DNA of 16,717 nt from JAUIBE01 sp035267185 (GCA_035267185.1 DATFLY010000081.1:1-16717), one strand, 5' to 3'. Numbered from the stretch's first letter, positions 1-7,961 are shown. Program-made: numbers and translations. The notes: generated from the sequence alone by a model not told the origin.

Positions 1-1146
1 CAGGTAGGTATGGCTCCAGGTTTTGATGACGATGGCATCGATCATGCCCGGTTCCAGTTCCAGCGCGCGGTTGGCAGCGGCAATGGCTTCCTCGTATCGC
101 CTGGCGCCAATGAATCGCCAACCCAGGTTGGTATAGCTTCCGGCTTTTAGCGGTTCGAGTTCCACGCCCTCAAGCGCAAGACCAATGGCTTCATCATGAC
201 GGCCCAGCGCGCCCATCAGAAAGGCCAGGCTGAAACGTGCGCCACTCGACTGCGGGTTGGTTTCCATGGCCTTGCGGTAGGCCTGTTCGGCTGCTTCGGC
301 GTTCCACTCATGCCACAGCAGGATGTCACCCAGCACCACCAGCGCCCAGTCAACGCTCGGGTCCAGCGCGATGGCTCGAAGCGCATCTTCCCGCGCTCGC
401 TTAAATGCCTCATCGGGCGACATCCAGCCGTAACTGGGTGTTCCTGACCAGGCATACAGTGTGGCCCTTGCGCCATAGGCATGGGCGAAATTGGGTTCAA
501 GTTCCAATGCCCTGTCCAGCAGCCCGATGCCTTTCTGAATTTCAGGTACTGAATAGGCCCGGCCGTGGTAAGTCGCGCGGCGGTAAAGGTCGTAAACCTC
601 TTCGCTGACTCCGAGGTCGCGGGCCAGGCCAGCCTGGGCACCTGGCAGCTGCGCGAATTCTGCGTCAGAAGCCTGTTGCGGATCGTTATCCGGTCCACCC
701 AGGCCGAGGTAGGCCGCAAATGCGATCACCATCACAGCGACAATCAGGACCAGGTATCGGATGTTTTGAGGTGGCTTTGCCGTGAATGAATCCTGCGCAG
801 AATCTGATGCCTCCACCGGCACAACCAGGCGGTAACCACGGCTTTTAACCACTTCGATGTATTGCGGGTATTCGCTTGAGCTGCCCAGTCCCTCCCGAAG
901 CAGCTTGACCCGCTGGCTCAATGCAGCAGGCGTGACCACGTTCTCGCCCCACACCTCCTCGTTGATCTGGCGCAGGGTGGCAAGGTCGGGATGGTGGCGA
1001 ACCAGGCAGGCAAGGAGTTCGAAACTCAGACCCTTGACGGGCAAAACGTCCTGCCCGCGCCGAACTTCACGCCGGACGAAATCAACCGCCAGGTCGCCAA
1101 CCCGGAATACATCGATACCCGCATCCTGGGCCGAATCCGGGTGCAT
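1..1146 (-). CDS. CadC-like winged-helix regulator with TPR domain (partial)
   Basis: This gene runs off the left edge, so the C-terminus is missing; 382 residues are visible. Residues about 12-110 form an OmpR/PhoB-type winged helix: the start of the domain reads DVFRVGDLAVDF, and it ends with the typical YIEVVKSRGYRLVVPV strand-turn-strand. A single membrane segment follows at about 130-150. The rest, from about 203, carries TPR-like repeats (for example AIAAANRALELEPG). By analogy with the CadC/ToxR layout, the DNA-binding domain would be cytoplasmic and the TPR part periplasmic. There is no receiver domain, so it is not a classical response regulator. The ATG at 1146 is the first possible start, because an in-frame TAG lies two codons upstream; the Shine-Dalgarno (AGGA) is poorly spaced. 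Target genes are unknown; it could control the neighbouring cytochromes but nothing shows this directly. Confidence 0.85.
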   Translation of the reverse strand, partial: MHPDSAQDAGIDVFRVGDLAVDFVRREVRRGQDVLPVKGLSFELLACLVRHHPDLATLRQINEEVWGENVVTPAALSQRVKLLREGLGSSSEYPQYIEVVKSRGYRLVVPVEASDSAQDSFTAKPPQNIRYLVLIVAVMVIAFAAYLGLGGPDNDPQQASDAEFAQLPGAQAGLARDLGVSEEVYDLYRRATYHGRAYSVPEIQKGIGLLDRALELEPNFAHAYGARATLYAWSGTPSYGWMSPDEAFKRAREDALRAIALDPSVDWALVVLGDILLWHEWNAEAAEQAYRKAMETNPQSSGARFSLAFLMGALGRHDEAIGLALEGVELEPLKAGSYTNLGWRFIGARRYEEAIAAANRALELEPGMIDAIVIKTWSHTYL

Positions 1147-1433
1147 TTCCTATGAATTCTGTCTGAGCAACATGATGGTTTCAGTATAGACGCTAAGACC
1201 CACAGGGTTAGCCCATTCTCCTGTTGGCAGTGGGGCTGGTGGTCAGGGACAAGACCGTATCAGATGCGGACATTTGGTATCAGTTTCCCCCAGGGTAAGG
1301 CAGCAGCCCGCTATAAATCACCTGAGGCCGCAGATGCCGGCAATAAGTCCGTTGAGAATCGACATCATGGTGTTAGCGAGCCTGATAAGCGCACCCTTGT
1401 CAGTGCCGGAATCGGGGTAATGCGTTCACTGGT
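1147..1433. other. Intergenic gap without recognised gene
   Basis: These 287 bases lie between the start of the regulator and the stop of the decahaem-b561 gene, both on the minus strand. They must hold the regulator promoter, but I see no convincing -35/-10 pair and no hairpin followed by a T-run in either direction. Only very short ORFs occur. Confidence 0.5.
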
Positions 1434-4274
1434 TTAGTCAGCCTTCTTGTCTGGATGCTTCTCCAGCACCTCCCACCCCACGATCATGGACTTGATGGCC
1501 GCCAGCGGAGTCCGGCCGGAGGCCGTGGTCAGGTAAACATGCATCACGATGAAGGCTGCGAACAGCCAGGCGATACCCGTGTGCAGCGGTGAAAGCACCG
1601 ACAGGCCACCCAGTTCGGTGACCCACCTGGGCCAGTTGCGCTGACCCCAGTAAATCATCACGCCTGTGATGACCTGGGCCGGCAACAGGACGTTGAGAAT
1701 GGCGAAGTAGGTGATCTCCTGCAATGGATTCAGGCGCTTTTGCGGCGTCTTCTCGAAGGGGTGTGATTCACCCTTGAAAATACCACGTGTGTAGTAAATC
1801 GCCTGCATGATGGATCGCGCAAAAAAGTCCTGGGGTTCGGGCAGGTACTTCTGGAAGCGGCCGCTGGCCAGGTTGTAAAACAGCGCCAGGCCTGCATTGA
1901 TCAGCAATATGAAACCAAACAGGTTATGCGTCTGGACCAGGAAGGGATAACTCAACCCGCCAAACAGGTGTGGTTTGTGGATGAGCAGGCCGCTGAAAAT
2001 GAGGTAGAGGATCATGAAGGCCTGGACCCAATGCCACAGTCGTTCATAAACTTCGTACATGTACACTCGTTCAAGCACTCCTTCATGTTGCGGACGTTTG
2101 CGAGCGAAGACATAGCGAAGAACTGCGTGTCCAGTAACCCCGAGTACGACACCAAGCAGTATCAGCAGGCCGAGACGGTCCACCCACGGAACATCATGCA
2201 GACCCAGGATGTAATATCCGCTTTGGCCCAGGTCTGGTATACCGCTGAGCGCCCCGTTTTCATCGACGACCAACGATCCAAGCAATTCGACGTTTTCGTA
2301 GCCCCGTGCCGATGGCATGACGCCACCCGGCAGGTAGGCAGAGAGTTCGAACGGGCTTTGCAAGGTTGAATCGCGCTCATGGCAAAAGCTGCATTCCCGG
2401 TTGGCGAAGTTGCCGCTGCCGACATTGTGATAGATCGGGTAGGGTGTAATTTCCGTTCCGATTGCGAGTTCCGTCAGGCCGAGCGCTTCAAGTCGTTCGC
2501 GAATCACCGCTTGTGCTTCGGCGCTTTCGAGCCGCAATTCCTGCTCATCAAGACGGCCATTGCCGTCGCCATCGAGCTTGCTTACCAGGCTGGGGTGATG
2601 TCCTTCACCCTCCAGGAGGGCAGCACGCAATTCTTCCCGCGTAACCGGTCGGGCCGGGTCGCCGGTCTGCCAGTACCACGAGGTAACACCGTTATAAGGG
2701 GTGAGTTCGCGTGTCCCTTCGCGTCCAAATCGGGGCAGAAGTATCGGCCTGTAGCCGAAAAACTCGGCATCTTCGCTGTCGGGGTCGCCGTTGACACCGC
2801 GGTATTGTCGTAATGGCCCGCCGCTTTCGTCTACAACCGTCCAGTCAATCGCCTTCAATGCCGGTCCGGGTACCCATGGAACATGGCAGGATTCACAGGC
2901 GAGCGCCTCAAAATGACGCGGGCGGTAGGGTAACCAGTCATGCACGCGATCAGCATCGTGACAGGATTTGCAGTCGCGCAGTGTATTGACCGACCCCTCG
3001 GCCGCCAGTCCTTGGATCGACTGGCCCTTGGCAAACTGGTGCGTCGGTCGGTCAAGAAAATCCGAGCGCTCGGGTCGGCGCGGATCGAAACGAATGTGGT
3101 CGGGCCGTTGTTCCGGGTCCTGCTGGAAGAAAACCGGGTCATTGAGCAGATAGTGGCAGCTGTTACATTCCAGCCCATTGGCCAGATGTACATCCAGGGG
3201 GTGTTGCGCATACTCATCGGCTGCAAACTGCAGCCCGCTGGTTTCCAGCGTATGCGGGGCGATGATCTGCCCCGTGCGTTGTGTGACTGTGTATCCTTGG
3301 ATTCCGCCATCCAGCGACAACGGCAAACTCGCATCGCTGCTGGCCAGGCCATGGCATTGTGCACAACGCCCTGTGTCCGGGTTGCGAATATTCAGTACAC
3401 CGACGTGTAAACGACCGTCTTCCTGGAAGGCCTGCGTGTTCCATTTCCATTCACCTTCCTCTGATATCAGGATTTTGCTTTCCTGCAAGGGGGCAGAATT
3501 GGCCCAGTCAAATTCACCTTCACCCAGGAGCCGGGCGCGGGCCGAGTGGTCATCAATGTTGACATGGCACAACAGGCAATCCATTTCGACCAGGTGGCCG
3601 ACAGGTCCTCCGCCAACGTGTCTGTGCCCCATGCTTTTTAGCCAGGCCTGTTCGTCGATTTTCCCGGATTGATCCAGCGGCGCGTCATAACGCATCGGGT
3701 CCCAGCCGCCAAAATATCCCGGGCCGGCCTCCCACCAGTTGGGGCGCTCTCCTTCATACAACTGGTCGGCCCCGGCATTGGCATGATCACTTGAGGATTC
3801 GATGTAATCCGTGTCGTGGCATACACCGCAGGTCCTGATGGTCGACAATGGCAATCCTGATTCCAGCACCGGCTCGCCCCCCTGATCCCGCAGGACAAAT
3901 TCCGGGTGACGGCGATGGCAGGACACACAATCCACTTCCAGGACGGCATCGTCACGGTGCGGGGCCTTTTCAAAATCCTGGTGGCAACTGACGCAGCTGA
4001 GTGGTTCGTGCGTTTCCTGGATAAACTCATCCACCCCGATGTGCACTTTCCGCTCCTCACCCGGAGGCGGGGGTTCCTTGAAGGAAAGCCGGCGGTGGCA
4101 GGCAACACATCTGCGGTCGTTCTTGGCAAAAAACTCCGCACTCGCGTCGGCCGGGATGGCCGGAAGCCAGAGGCCAATTGCGATGAGTAACAGTCCAAAC
4201 AGGGTGGCTGTTGTGGACTGCCAGCCCCCGGCTGTGACAGGTGGCTTCGAAATAGTGCGCGTCAACGACAGCAT
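1434..4274 (-). CDS. Decahaem cytochrome c - cytochrome b561 fusion, membrane-bound
   Basis: This 946-residue protein probably exchanges electrons between the quinone pool and periplasmic cytochromes. An N-terminal signal or anchor segment (about 22-43) precedes a long periplasmic part with ten CXXCH motifs, at residues 56, 94, 116, 149, 233, 304, 370, 435, 460 and 628. Between the ninth and tenth lies a canonical EF-hand calcium loop (DGDGNGRLDEQE, about 567-578). The C-terminal 250 residues form a cytochrome b561/formate dehydrogenase gamma-like domain. Membrane segments fall at about 698-722, 743-766, 784-802, 855-875 and 898-918, with possible haem b ligands H748, H783, H898 and H912. Fusion to so many c haems in one chain is uncommon. 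The gene stands alone on its strand and is divergent from a trihaem gene that resembles its own first three haem sites. The quinone-linked role is inferred from the b561 family; direction of electron flow is open. Confidence 0.93.
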   Translation of the reverse strand: MLSLTRTISKPPVTAGGWQSTTATLFGLLLIAIGLWLPAIPADASAEFFAKNDRRCVACHRRLSFKEPPPPGEERKVHIGVDEFIQETHEPLSCVSCHQDFEKAPHRDDAVLEVDCVSCHRRHPEFVLRDQGGEPVLESGLPLSTIRTCGVCHDTDYIESSSDHANAGADQLYEGERPNWWEAGPGYFGGWDPMRYDAPLDQSGKIDEQAWLKSMGHRHVGGGPVGHLVEMDCLLCHVNIDDHSARARLLGEGEFDWANSAPLQESKILISEEGEWKWNTQAFQEDGRLHVGVLNIRNPDTGRCAQCHGLASSDASLPLSLDGGIQGYTVTQRTGQIIAPHTLETSGLQFAADEYAQHPLDVHLANGLECNSCHYLLNDPVFFQQDPEQRPDHIRFDPRRPERSDFLDRPTHQFAKGQSIQGLAAEGSVNTLRDCKSCHDADRVHDWLPYRPRHFEALACESCHVPWVPGPALKAIDWTVVDESGGPLRQYRGVNGDPDSEDAEFFGYRPILLPRFGREGTRELTPYNGVTSWYWQTGDPARPVTREELRAALLEGEGHHPSLVSKLDGDGNGRLDEQELRLESAEAQAVIRERLEALGLTELAIGTEITPYPIYHNVGSGNFANRECSFCHERDSTLQSPFELSAYLPGGVMPSARGYENVELLGSLVVDENGALSGIPDLGQSGYYILGLHDVPWVDRLGLLILLGVVLGVTGHAVLRYVFARKRPQHEGVLERVYMYEVYERLWHWVQAFMILYLIFSGLLIHKPHLFGGLSYPFLVQTHNLFGFILLINAGLALFYNLASGRFQKYLPEPQDFFARSIMQAIYYTRGIFKGESHPFEKTPQKRLNPLQEITYFAILNVLLPAQVITGVMIYWGQRNWPRWVTELGGLSVLSPLHTGIAWLFAAFIVMHVYLTTASGRTPLAAIKSMIVGWEVLEKHPDKKAD

Positions 4275-4338
4275 CTTCTTATTCGTTCTCCATGCGTATT
4301 GGCCTTGCGAATTATTAAATATTTTTAACAGCCAACAT

Positions 4339-4352
4339 TTGATCCATGTCAG
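4339..4352. promoter_or_regulatory. FNR-like half-palindrome in divergent promoter
   Basis: TTGAT-CCAT-GTCAG has one perfect FNR half site and three of five bases in the other. Its position is striking. Placed at -41.5, it gives a plus-strand -10 box TAATAT at 4375-4380 and a minus-strand -10 box AATAAT at 4311-4316. Both are exactly where a class II FNR promoter needs them, and both lie 30-50 bases from the respective gene starts. The region is AT-rich. This is a motif-based inference. Confidence 0.4.
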
Positions 4353-4418
4353 GATGATTTCAGGTTTCTGGCGTTAATATCTACAATGGATTGCTATAAA
4401 CCTATTGCCATAACGCAC

Positions 4419-4425
4419 AAGGAGG
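4419..4425 (+). promoter_or_regulatory. Ribosome binding site that decides the trihaem start
   Basis: The perfect AAGGAGG lies one base before an ATG at 4427 and seven bases before the in-frame ATG at 4433. Only the latter spacing is workable, so 4433 is the chosen start. Confidence 0.85.
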
Positions 4426-4432
4426 CATGTGG

Positions 4433-4777
4433 ATGTCTGAATTAAACACTGGATCTATCGTCCGAACCGCTATTTTGCCATTGGCATGCCTGTCTTTCGT
4501 GTTTGGTATTGCCGGCCTGTCGTTGGCTGGCGCAGATACTGAAGATCTTGACGACAACGAGACTTGTGCCGAATGTCACCTCGACCAGGAACACATAGGT
4601 TTACTGAAAGTCGAGGGCAAGCAGGTACATAACCCTGCAGACGGTTCTGTCGAGGGAGAAGTCCACCAGGAATTTGCCTGTATCGACTGTCACTTGGATA
4701 TTGAAGAGATTCCTCACAAGGAAGATGTCGAAAGAACGGTTGATTGCCTGGCCTGTCACGATGAGACGCCGAAATAG
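4433..4777 (+). CDS. Small periplasmic trihaem cytochrome c
   Basis: This 114-residue exported protein has a hydrophobic signal peptide (about 10-33, likely cut after SLAGA) and three CXXCH motifs at residues 45, 83 and 105. The motif spacings of 38 and 22 residues are identical to those of the first three haem sites of the divergent decahaem-b561 fusion. Two candidate axial histidines (H78 and H95) also sit at the same offsets as H89 and H106 there. Local sequence agrees too: FACIDCHLDIEEIPHKED against LSCVSCHQDFEKAPHRDD. It is therefore a stand-alone paralogue of that module, probably a mobile electron shuttle or docking partner for the fusion. A monohaem lipoprotein gene follows after 45 bases, likely in the same transcript. 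I know no established name for this family. Confidence 0.88.
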   Translation: MSELNTGSIVRTAILPLACLSFVFGIAGLSLAGADTEDLDDNETCAECHLDQEHIGLLKVEGKQVHNPADGSVEGEVHQEFACIDCHLDIEEIPHKEDVERTVDCLACHDETPK

Positions 4778-4822
4778 TTTTAGCGTGTTGCAATTTGACA
4801 CGTTCGATTTGAGGACCGAAAT

Positions 4823-5206
4823 ATGATGCGATCCAAACTGACTTCATCGTTGCTGATTGCCGCCGTGGCGGTCATGGCAACTGGCTGTGACCGTGAACAG
4901 GTGGTCAGCTATAGTGCCCAGGTCAAACCCATTCTTGATGACAATTGTCTTGCCTGCCATCGTCAGGGTGGCGAAGGGTTTGAAGCCAGCGGATTCAGCA
5001 TGGAAACCTACGATGACCTCATGAAAGGCACCCGCAACGGGCCAATGGTGGTTCCGGGCGACACTCTGGGCAGCAACCTGCTGGTTCTTATGGAAGGCCG
5101 TGCCGATCCTTCAATCAGCATGCCGCATGGTTCCGGTGAGACCATTCCCGAACAGGACATTCAGACCATCCGCACCTGGATCAGCCAGGGCGCGGAAAAC
5201 AACTAG
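4823..5206 (+). CDS. Monohaem c-type cytochrome lipoprotein
   Basis: This 127-residue protein has a lipoprotein signal ending in the lipobox MATGC, giving lipidated Cys22. A single haem site CLACH lies at 42-46 within VKPILDDNCLACH, a pattern typical of the planctomycete-type cytochrome c domain (PSCyt1-like). The later SMPHG (Met100) is a plausible distal haem ligand. Asp23 at position +2 of the mature protein is the Lol-avoidance residue in enterobacteria, so retention in the inner membrane is predicted. Gene and start are supported by GAGGA at 4811-4815, seven bases before the ATG. It follows the trihaem gene by 45 bases and ends just before a strong terminator, so the two probably form a short operon. 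A partner role with the b561 fusion at the inner membrane is an inference. Confidence 0.9.
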   Translation: MMRSKLTSSLLIAAVAVMATGCDREQVVSYSAQVKPILDDNCLACHRQGGEGFEASGFSMETYDDLMKGTRNGPMVVPGDTLGSNLLVLMEGRADPSISMPHGSGETIPEQDIQTIRTWISQGAENN

Positions 5207-5224
5207 GGCTCGTTAGCACTTTAT

Positions 5225-5261
5225 AAAAAAAGGGCGGCTCATTGTGAGCCGCCCTTTTTTT
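5225..5261. terminator. Bidirectional intrinsic terminator
   Basis: A perfect 10-bp GC-rich stem (GGGCGGCTCA at 5232-5241, complement at 5245-5254) with a TTG loop is flanked by seven A on the left and seven T on the right. It sits between two convergent genes, the monohaem lipoprotein and the OmcA/MtrC-like gene, and can end transcription from both sides. Confidence 0.94.
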
Positions 5262-5288
5262 GTGGTCAGATTTCTTATCTCCGGTTGT

Positions 5289-7649
5289 TCACCGACCGTG
5301 TATGAAATCGACTGAAAATGCCTTGTCTTCACCGTGACAGGTGCTGCAGGACTCACCGAGTGCCCCGGTATTGGCTGCCGCATGAGCAGCTGCATCGAAA
5401 CTATCATGGCAGGACAGGCACGACGCAGTCTCGGGCTCCATGTAGTCGAAGAATGCATAGGGCGTCGGGGTATCCAGCGCACCATCTGGCAACGGTAGTT
5501 GTTGCGAGTCATTGACATGACAGGTCTCACAGTTGCTCAGGTCGCCGGGGAATTCGACATGGCCGAAATCGTGGACGCTGCTGCGGAAACCGTAAACGAC
5601 ATATCCGTTCTCAAGTTCGGCGCCACGATGGATCTTATGGATCATGTACTTGAAATGGATCGATTCGGCAGGCAGTTCCTCTCCCGGCCTGACTTCCTCA
5701 TCGGTTGCGCCGGGCATATGACAGGTGGTGCAATACTGCGCTTCATGCCGGTTACCGCCGTGCAGGCTGAGGTTGTTATGGCAGGATTCGCACTTTGCGT
5801 CATCGACAATCATCCGCCTGGAAACCGGCTCTTCGTCGGTCACTGCAAAGGCCCTGATGAAGTTTTGCATCTGGTCGTTGACGGTGAATTCCTTGTCGGT
5901 GCCTGGATTGATCGCGACACCATTGATTCTTCCTTCAACGCCTACTGAGTAAGAGCCGCTGGCATTGCCAGGCAGTTGTGCCTCGAACTGGTAGGAATAC
6001 TTACCCGCGCCAATACCGGTCAGTGCATCCGGAGTGAGGGCGTCCTCCTGGACATAAAAATCAAAGTCGTCATTGGGGCCGGAGAGATTAAATCGCAGCC
6101 TGCCAAGGTCGCTCGGATCAAGCAGGCCGTTCTTGTCGCTCAGCCAGAAATCGACAATCGGTCGCTGGCCGGGCCCGGTGTTTGTAACCTTGTCGATCTC
6201 AACCAGGATGCCCGCGAGTTGGTTGGACTTGTATTCCACTGTGTGGGCGCCGCGGATACTGCGGTCGTACTCAACACCGGTATCCGGCTTGTGACACAGA
6301 AAGCAGGTGCTGTCGTCTTCCACTTCCAGGTTGGCTCCGGAATGGCCCTCGCCGGTGGCGAAGTTGACATCGTCATGGCAGGCGCCACAGGCGGCACGGT
6401 TGGGGTTGGTCAGCCAGGCCGTGTGCTGTGTACCGGGTATCCCAACGGGGCTGCCGGGCGCCGGTCCATTGCAACCGAACACGGTGGTGTCGACGCCCAG
6501 TTCCTGGACAGTCTCCCCGGTGGTTTCATCAACCAGGAAGAAATTCATGCTGTCCCTGACCCAGTTTCCAGTGGTTCTGGACCCCTTGGGGCCGCCGCGT
6601 GCAAATACTTTTCCGTCGGGTGAATTGATTCGCACCGTGACAGGGTTGCCCTCGGCGTAGTCCCAGGAAAGGGTGGTTTGGCCCTTGCCTTTACGATCGC
6701 AGGACTCAGCGGTGCCGGGGTTGGCTACCAGTGGAATTTCCGGGGTCGGTATTCCGCCCGTATGGCAGGCTTCGCAATCGTTCAGGATGCCGGGATATTC
6801 AACGTGAGAATAATCGTGTTCAGACTGGCGAAACCCAATCACCCTGTAGCCGTTGGTCAACTCGGCGCCCGCATGAATTTTATGAACCATCACCGGGAAA
6901 TCGACCGAGCTGCCGGTATCCGGATCGATGCTCTGGGTGGGGTTGTGACACAACACGCATAAACCGACTTCGGTGCGTTGCCCGCCATGAATAGCCAGCG
7001 GATCGTGGCAGCCGTCGTTGCAGGTCTGGGTGGTCACGATATCGCGCGGCACTGCAGTGCCGTTTCCGGACGGCACCCAGTGCTCCAGGGTGTTATCCAC
7101 GTAACGGTCCAGTGAAAATTCGGTCAGGTCCCGACGGGCATAGACTCCCAGTGTATGGGTTGCATCTGCATCGTAGTCTGCGGGAAGTTCAGTGACGAAT
7201 TTGTAATGATAGGTGCCCATTTCCTCTGTCGTAAATACGCCATCGGAGTCAGAGGTTGCCTGGGTGGCGGTATCACCTGTGATGGGGCTGGTCTGATCGC
7301 GCGTGGTGTAGGCCACGTAAGCCGTCTCACCTTCGGGGATGTACGAGAGTACAAACGAGACTGAAACCGGGCCCGGCGTGACAATGCCATCCCGGTCGAG
7401 TGGCTGGCCACCCGGGTCGGTCAGCATGAATCGCACTTCCGGCTGACGGTCGGAGGGGATGGTTACATCCAGAACCGTCACGTTCAGCCCTGGCCTGATG
7501 AAGGCTATGTCTTCTTCGGTGAGATAAACCGACGCCTCAATGGTAGAGGAACCAGGGCTTCCGGTATCGTCTCTGGCTGAAAGAATGCCTGTTAAACCGG
7601 TCAGTACCAACAGACCGGTCATGATGAAGGCGGTTCGCTTGTAATTCAT
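5289..7649 (-). CDS. OmcA/MtrC-family decahaem c-type cytochrome
   Basis: This 786-residue exported protein belongs to the outer-surface decahaem family that passes electrons to minerals, flavins or other extracellular partners. Haem sites fall in two pentahaem groups: residues 210, 231, 292, 421, 449 and then 620, 640, 707, 744, 768. Each group follows a beta-rich domain (about 38-185 and 476-600). The two halves share CHDPLAIHGG/CHNNLSLHGG and VHKIHAGAEL/IHKIHRGAEL motifs, as expected for this family. The first site is CNDGCH, a CX3CH variant; the other nine are CXXCH. Two extra cysteines (317, 393) may form a disulfide. The N-terminus is an ordinary signal peptide (cut near LSA-RD) with no lipobox, unlike Shewanella MtrC and OmcA. 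GGGAG at 7656-7660 supports the start. A perfect FNR box lies about 160 bases upstream. The MtrA/MtrB-type genes 4 kb away are its likely partners. Confidence 0.95.
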   Translation of the reverse strand: MNYKRTAFIMTGLLVLTGLTGILSARDDTGSPGSSTIEASVYLTEEDIAFIRPGLNVTVLDVTIPSDRQPEVRFMLTDPGGQPLDRDGIVTPGPVSVSFVLSYIPEGETAYVAYTTRDQTSPITGDTATQATSDSDGVFTTEEMGTYHYKFVTELPADYDADATHTLGVYARRDLTEFSLDRYVDNTLEHWVPSGNGTAVPRDIVTTQTCNDGCHDPLAIHGGQRTEVGLCVLCHNPTQSIDPDTGSSVDFPVMVHKIHAGAELTNGYRVIGFRQSEHDYSHVEYPGILNDCEACHTGGIPTPEIPLVANPGTAESCDRKGKGQTTLSWDYAEGNPVTVRINSPDGKVFARGGPKGSRTTGNWVRDSMNFFLVDETTGETVQELGVDTTVFGCNGPAPGSPVGIPGTQHTAWLTNPNRAACGACHDDVNFATGEGHSGANLEVEDDSTCFLCHKPDTGVEYDRSIRGAHTVEYKSNQLAGILVEIDKVTNTGPGQRPIVDFWLSDKNGLLDPSDLGRLRFNLSGPNDDFDFYVQEDALTPDALTGIGAGKYSYQFEAQLPGNASGSYSVGVEGRINGVAINPGTDKEFTVNDQMQNFIRAFAVTDEEPVSRRMIVDDAKCESCHNNLSLHGGNRHEAQYCTTCHMPGATDEEVRPGEELPAESIHFKYMIHKIHRGAELENGYVVYGFRSSVHDFGHVEFPGDLSNCETCHVNDSQQLPLPDGALDTPTPYAFFDYMEPETASCLSCHDSFDAAAHAAANTGALGESCSTCHGEDKAFSVDFIHGR

Positions 7650-7799
7650 TTTCTACTCCCAATGAGGACTGCCCGAATGACCACTTCAGATTCCGCAAGT
7701 GCAGTGAACTCTCACTCAAATATCTTACCGATCAGAACGCAGAAGAAACCCGGATAGAGATCAACTTTTGGCACTCTTTGGCATCTTTTTGCGGTTTTC

Positions 7800-7813
7800 T
7801 TGATCCAGATCAA
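7800..7813. promoter_or_regulatory. Perfect FNR/ANR-type binding site
   Basis: TTGATCCAGATCAA matches the FNR consensus TTGAT-N4-ATCAA at all ten defined positions. It lies in the divergent gap, centred 157 bases from the OmcA/MtrC-like start and 264 bases from the tetrahaem lipoprotein start. FNR-family proteins act under low oxygen, so anaerobic control of one or both genes is likely. Which promoter it serves cannot be decided from the sequence. Confidence 0.75.
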
Positions 7814-7961
7814 TTGCGCTCAGGGTGGGGGTCTGGTCGGGTATCAATGACGCCGCACAAATAGGCGCGAATCATTGTTACATATGCTTTTCCAGAACTT
7901 ATGAGGCGCTCATGCAAAGGCTTTTCAGAGCTTTTGGGGCCCCAAACGGCACTCGCGGCGA

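Noticed and set aside
1318..1368. Tiny hydrophobic ORF (16 residues) downstream of the fusion gene
   Set aside because: Too short to judge, no Shine-Dalgarno and no sign of selection that can be seen.
5976..6623. Open reading frame of 215 codons on the plus strand
   Set aside because: It is antisense to the OmcA/MtrC-like gene and has no start signal or recognisable domain.
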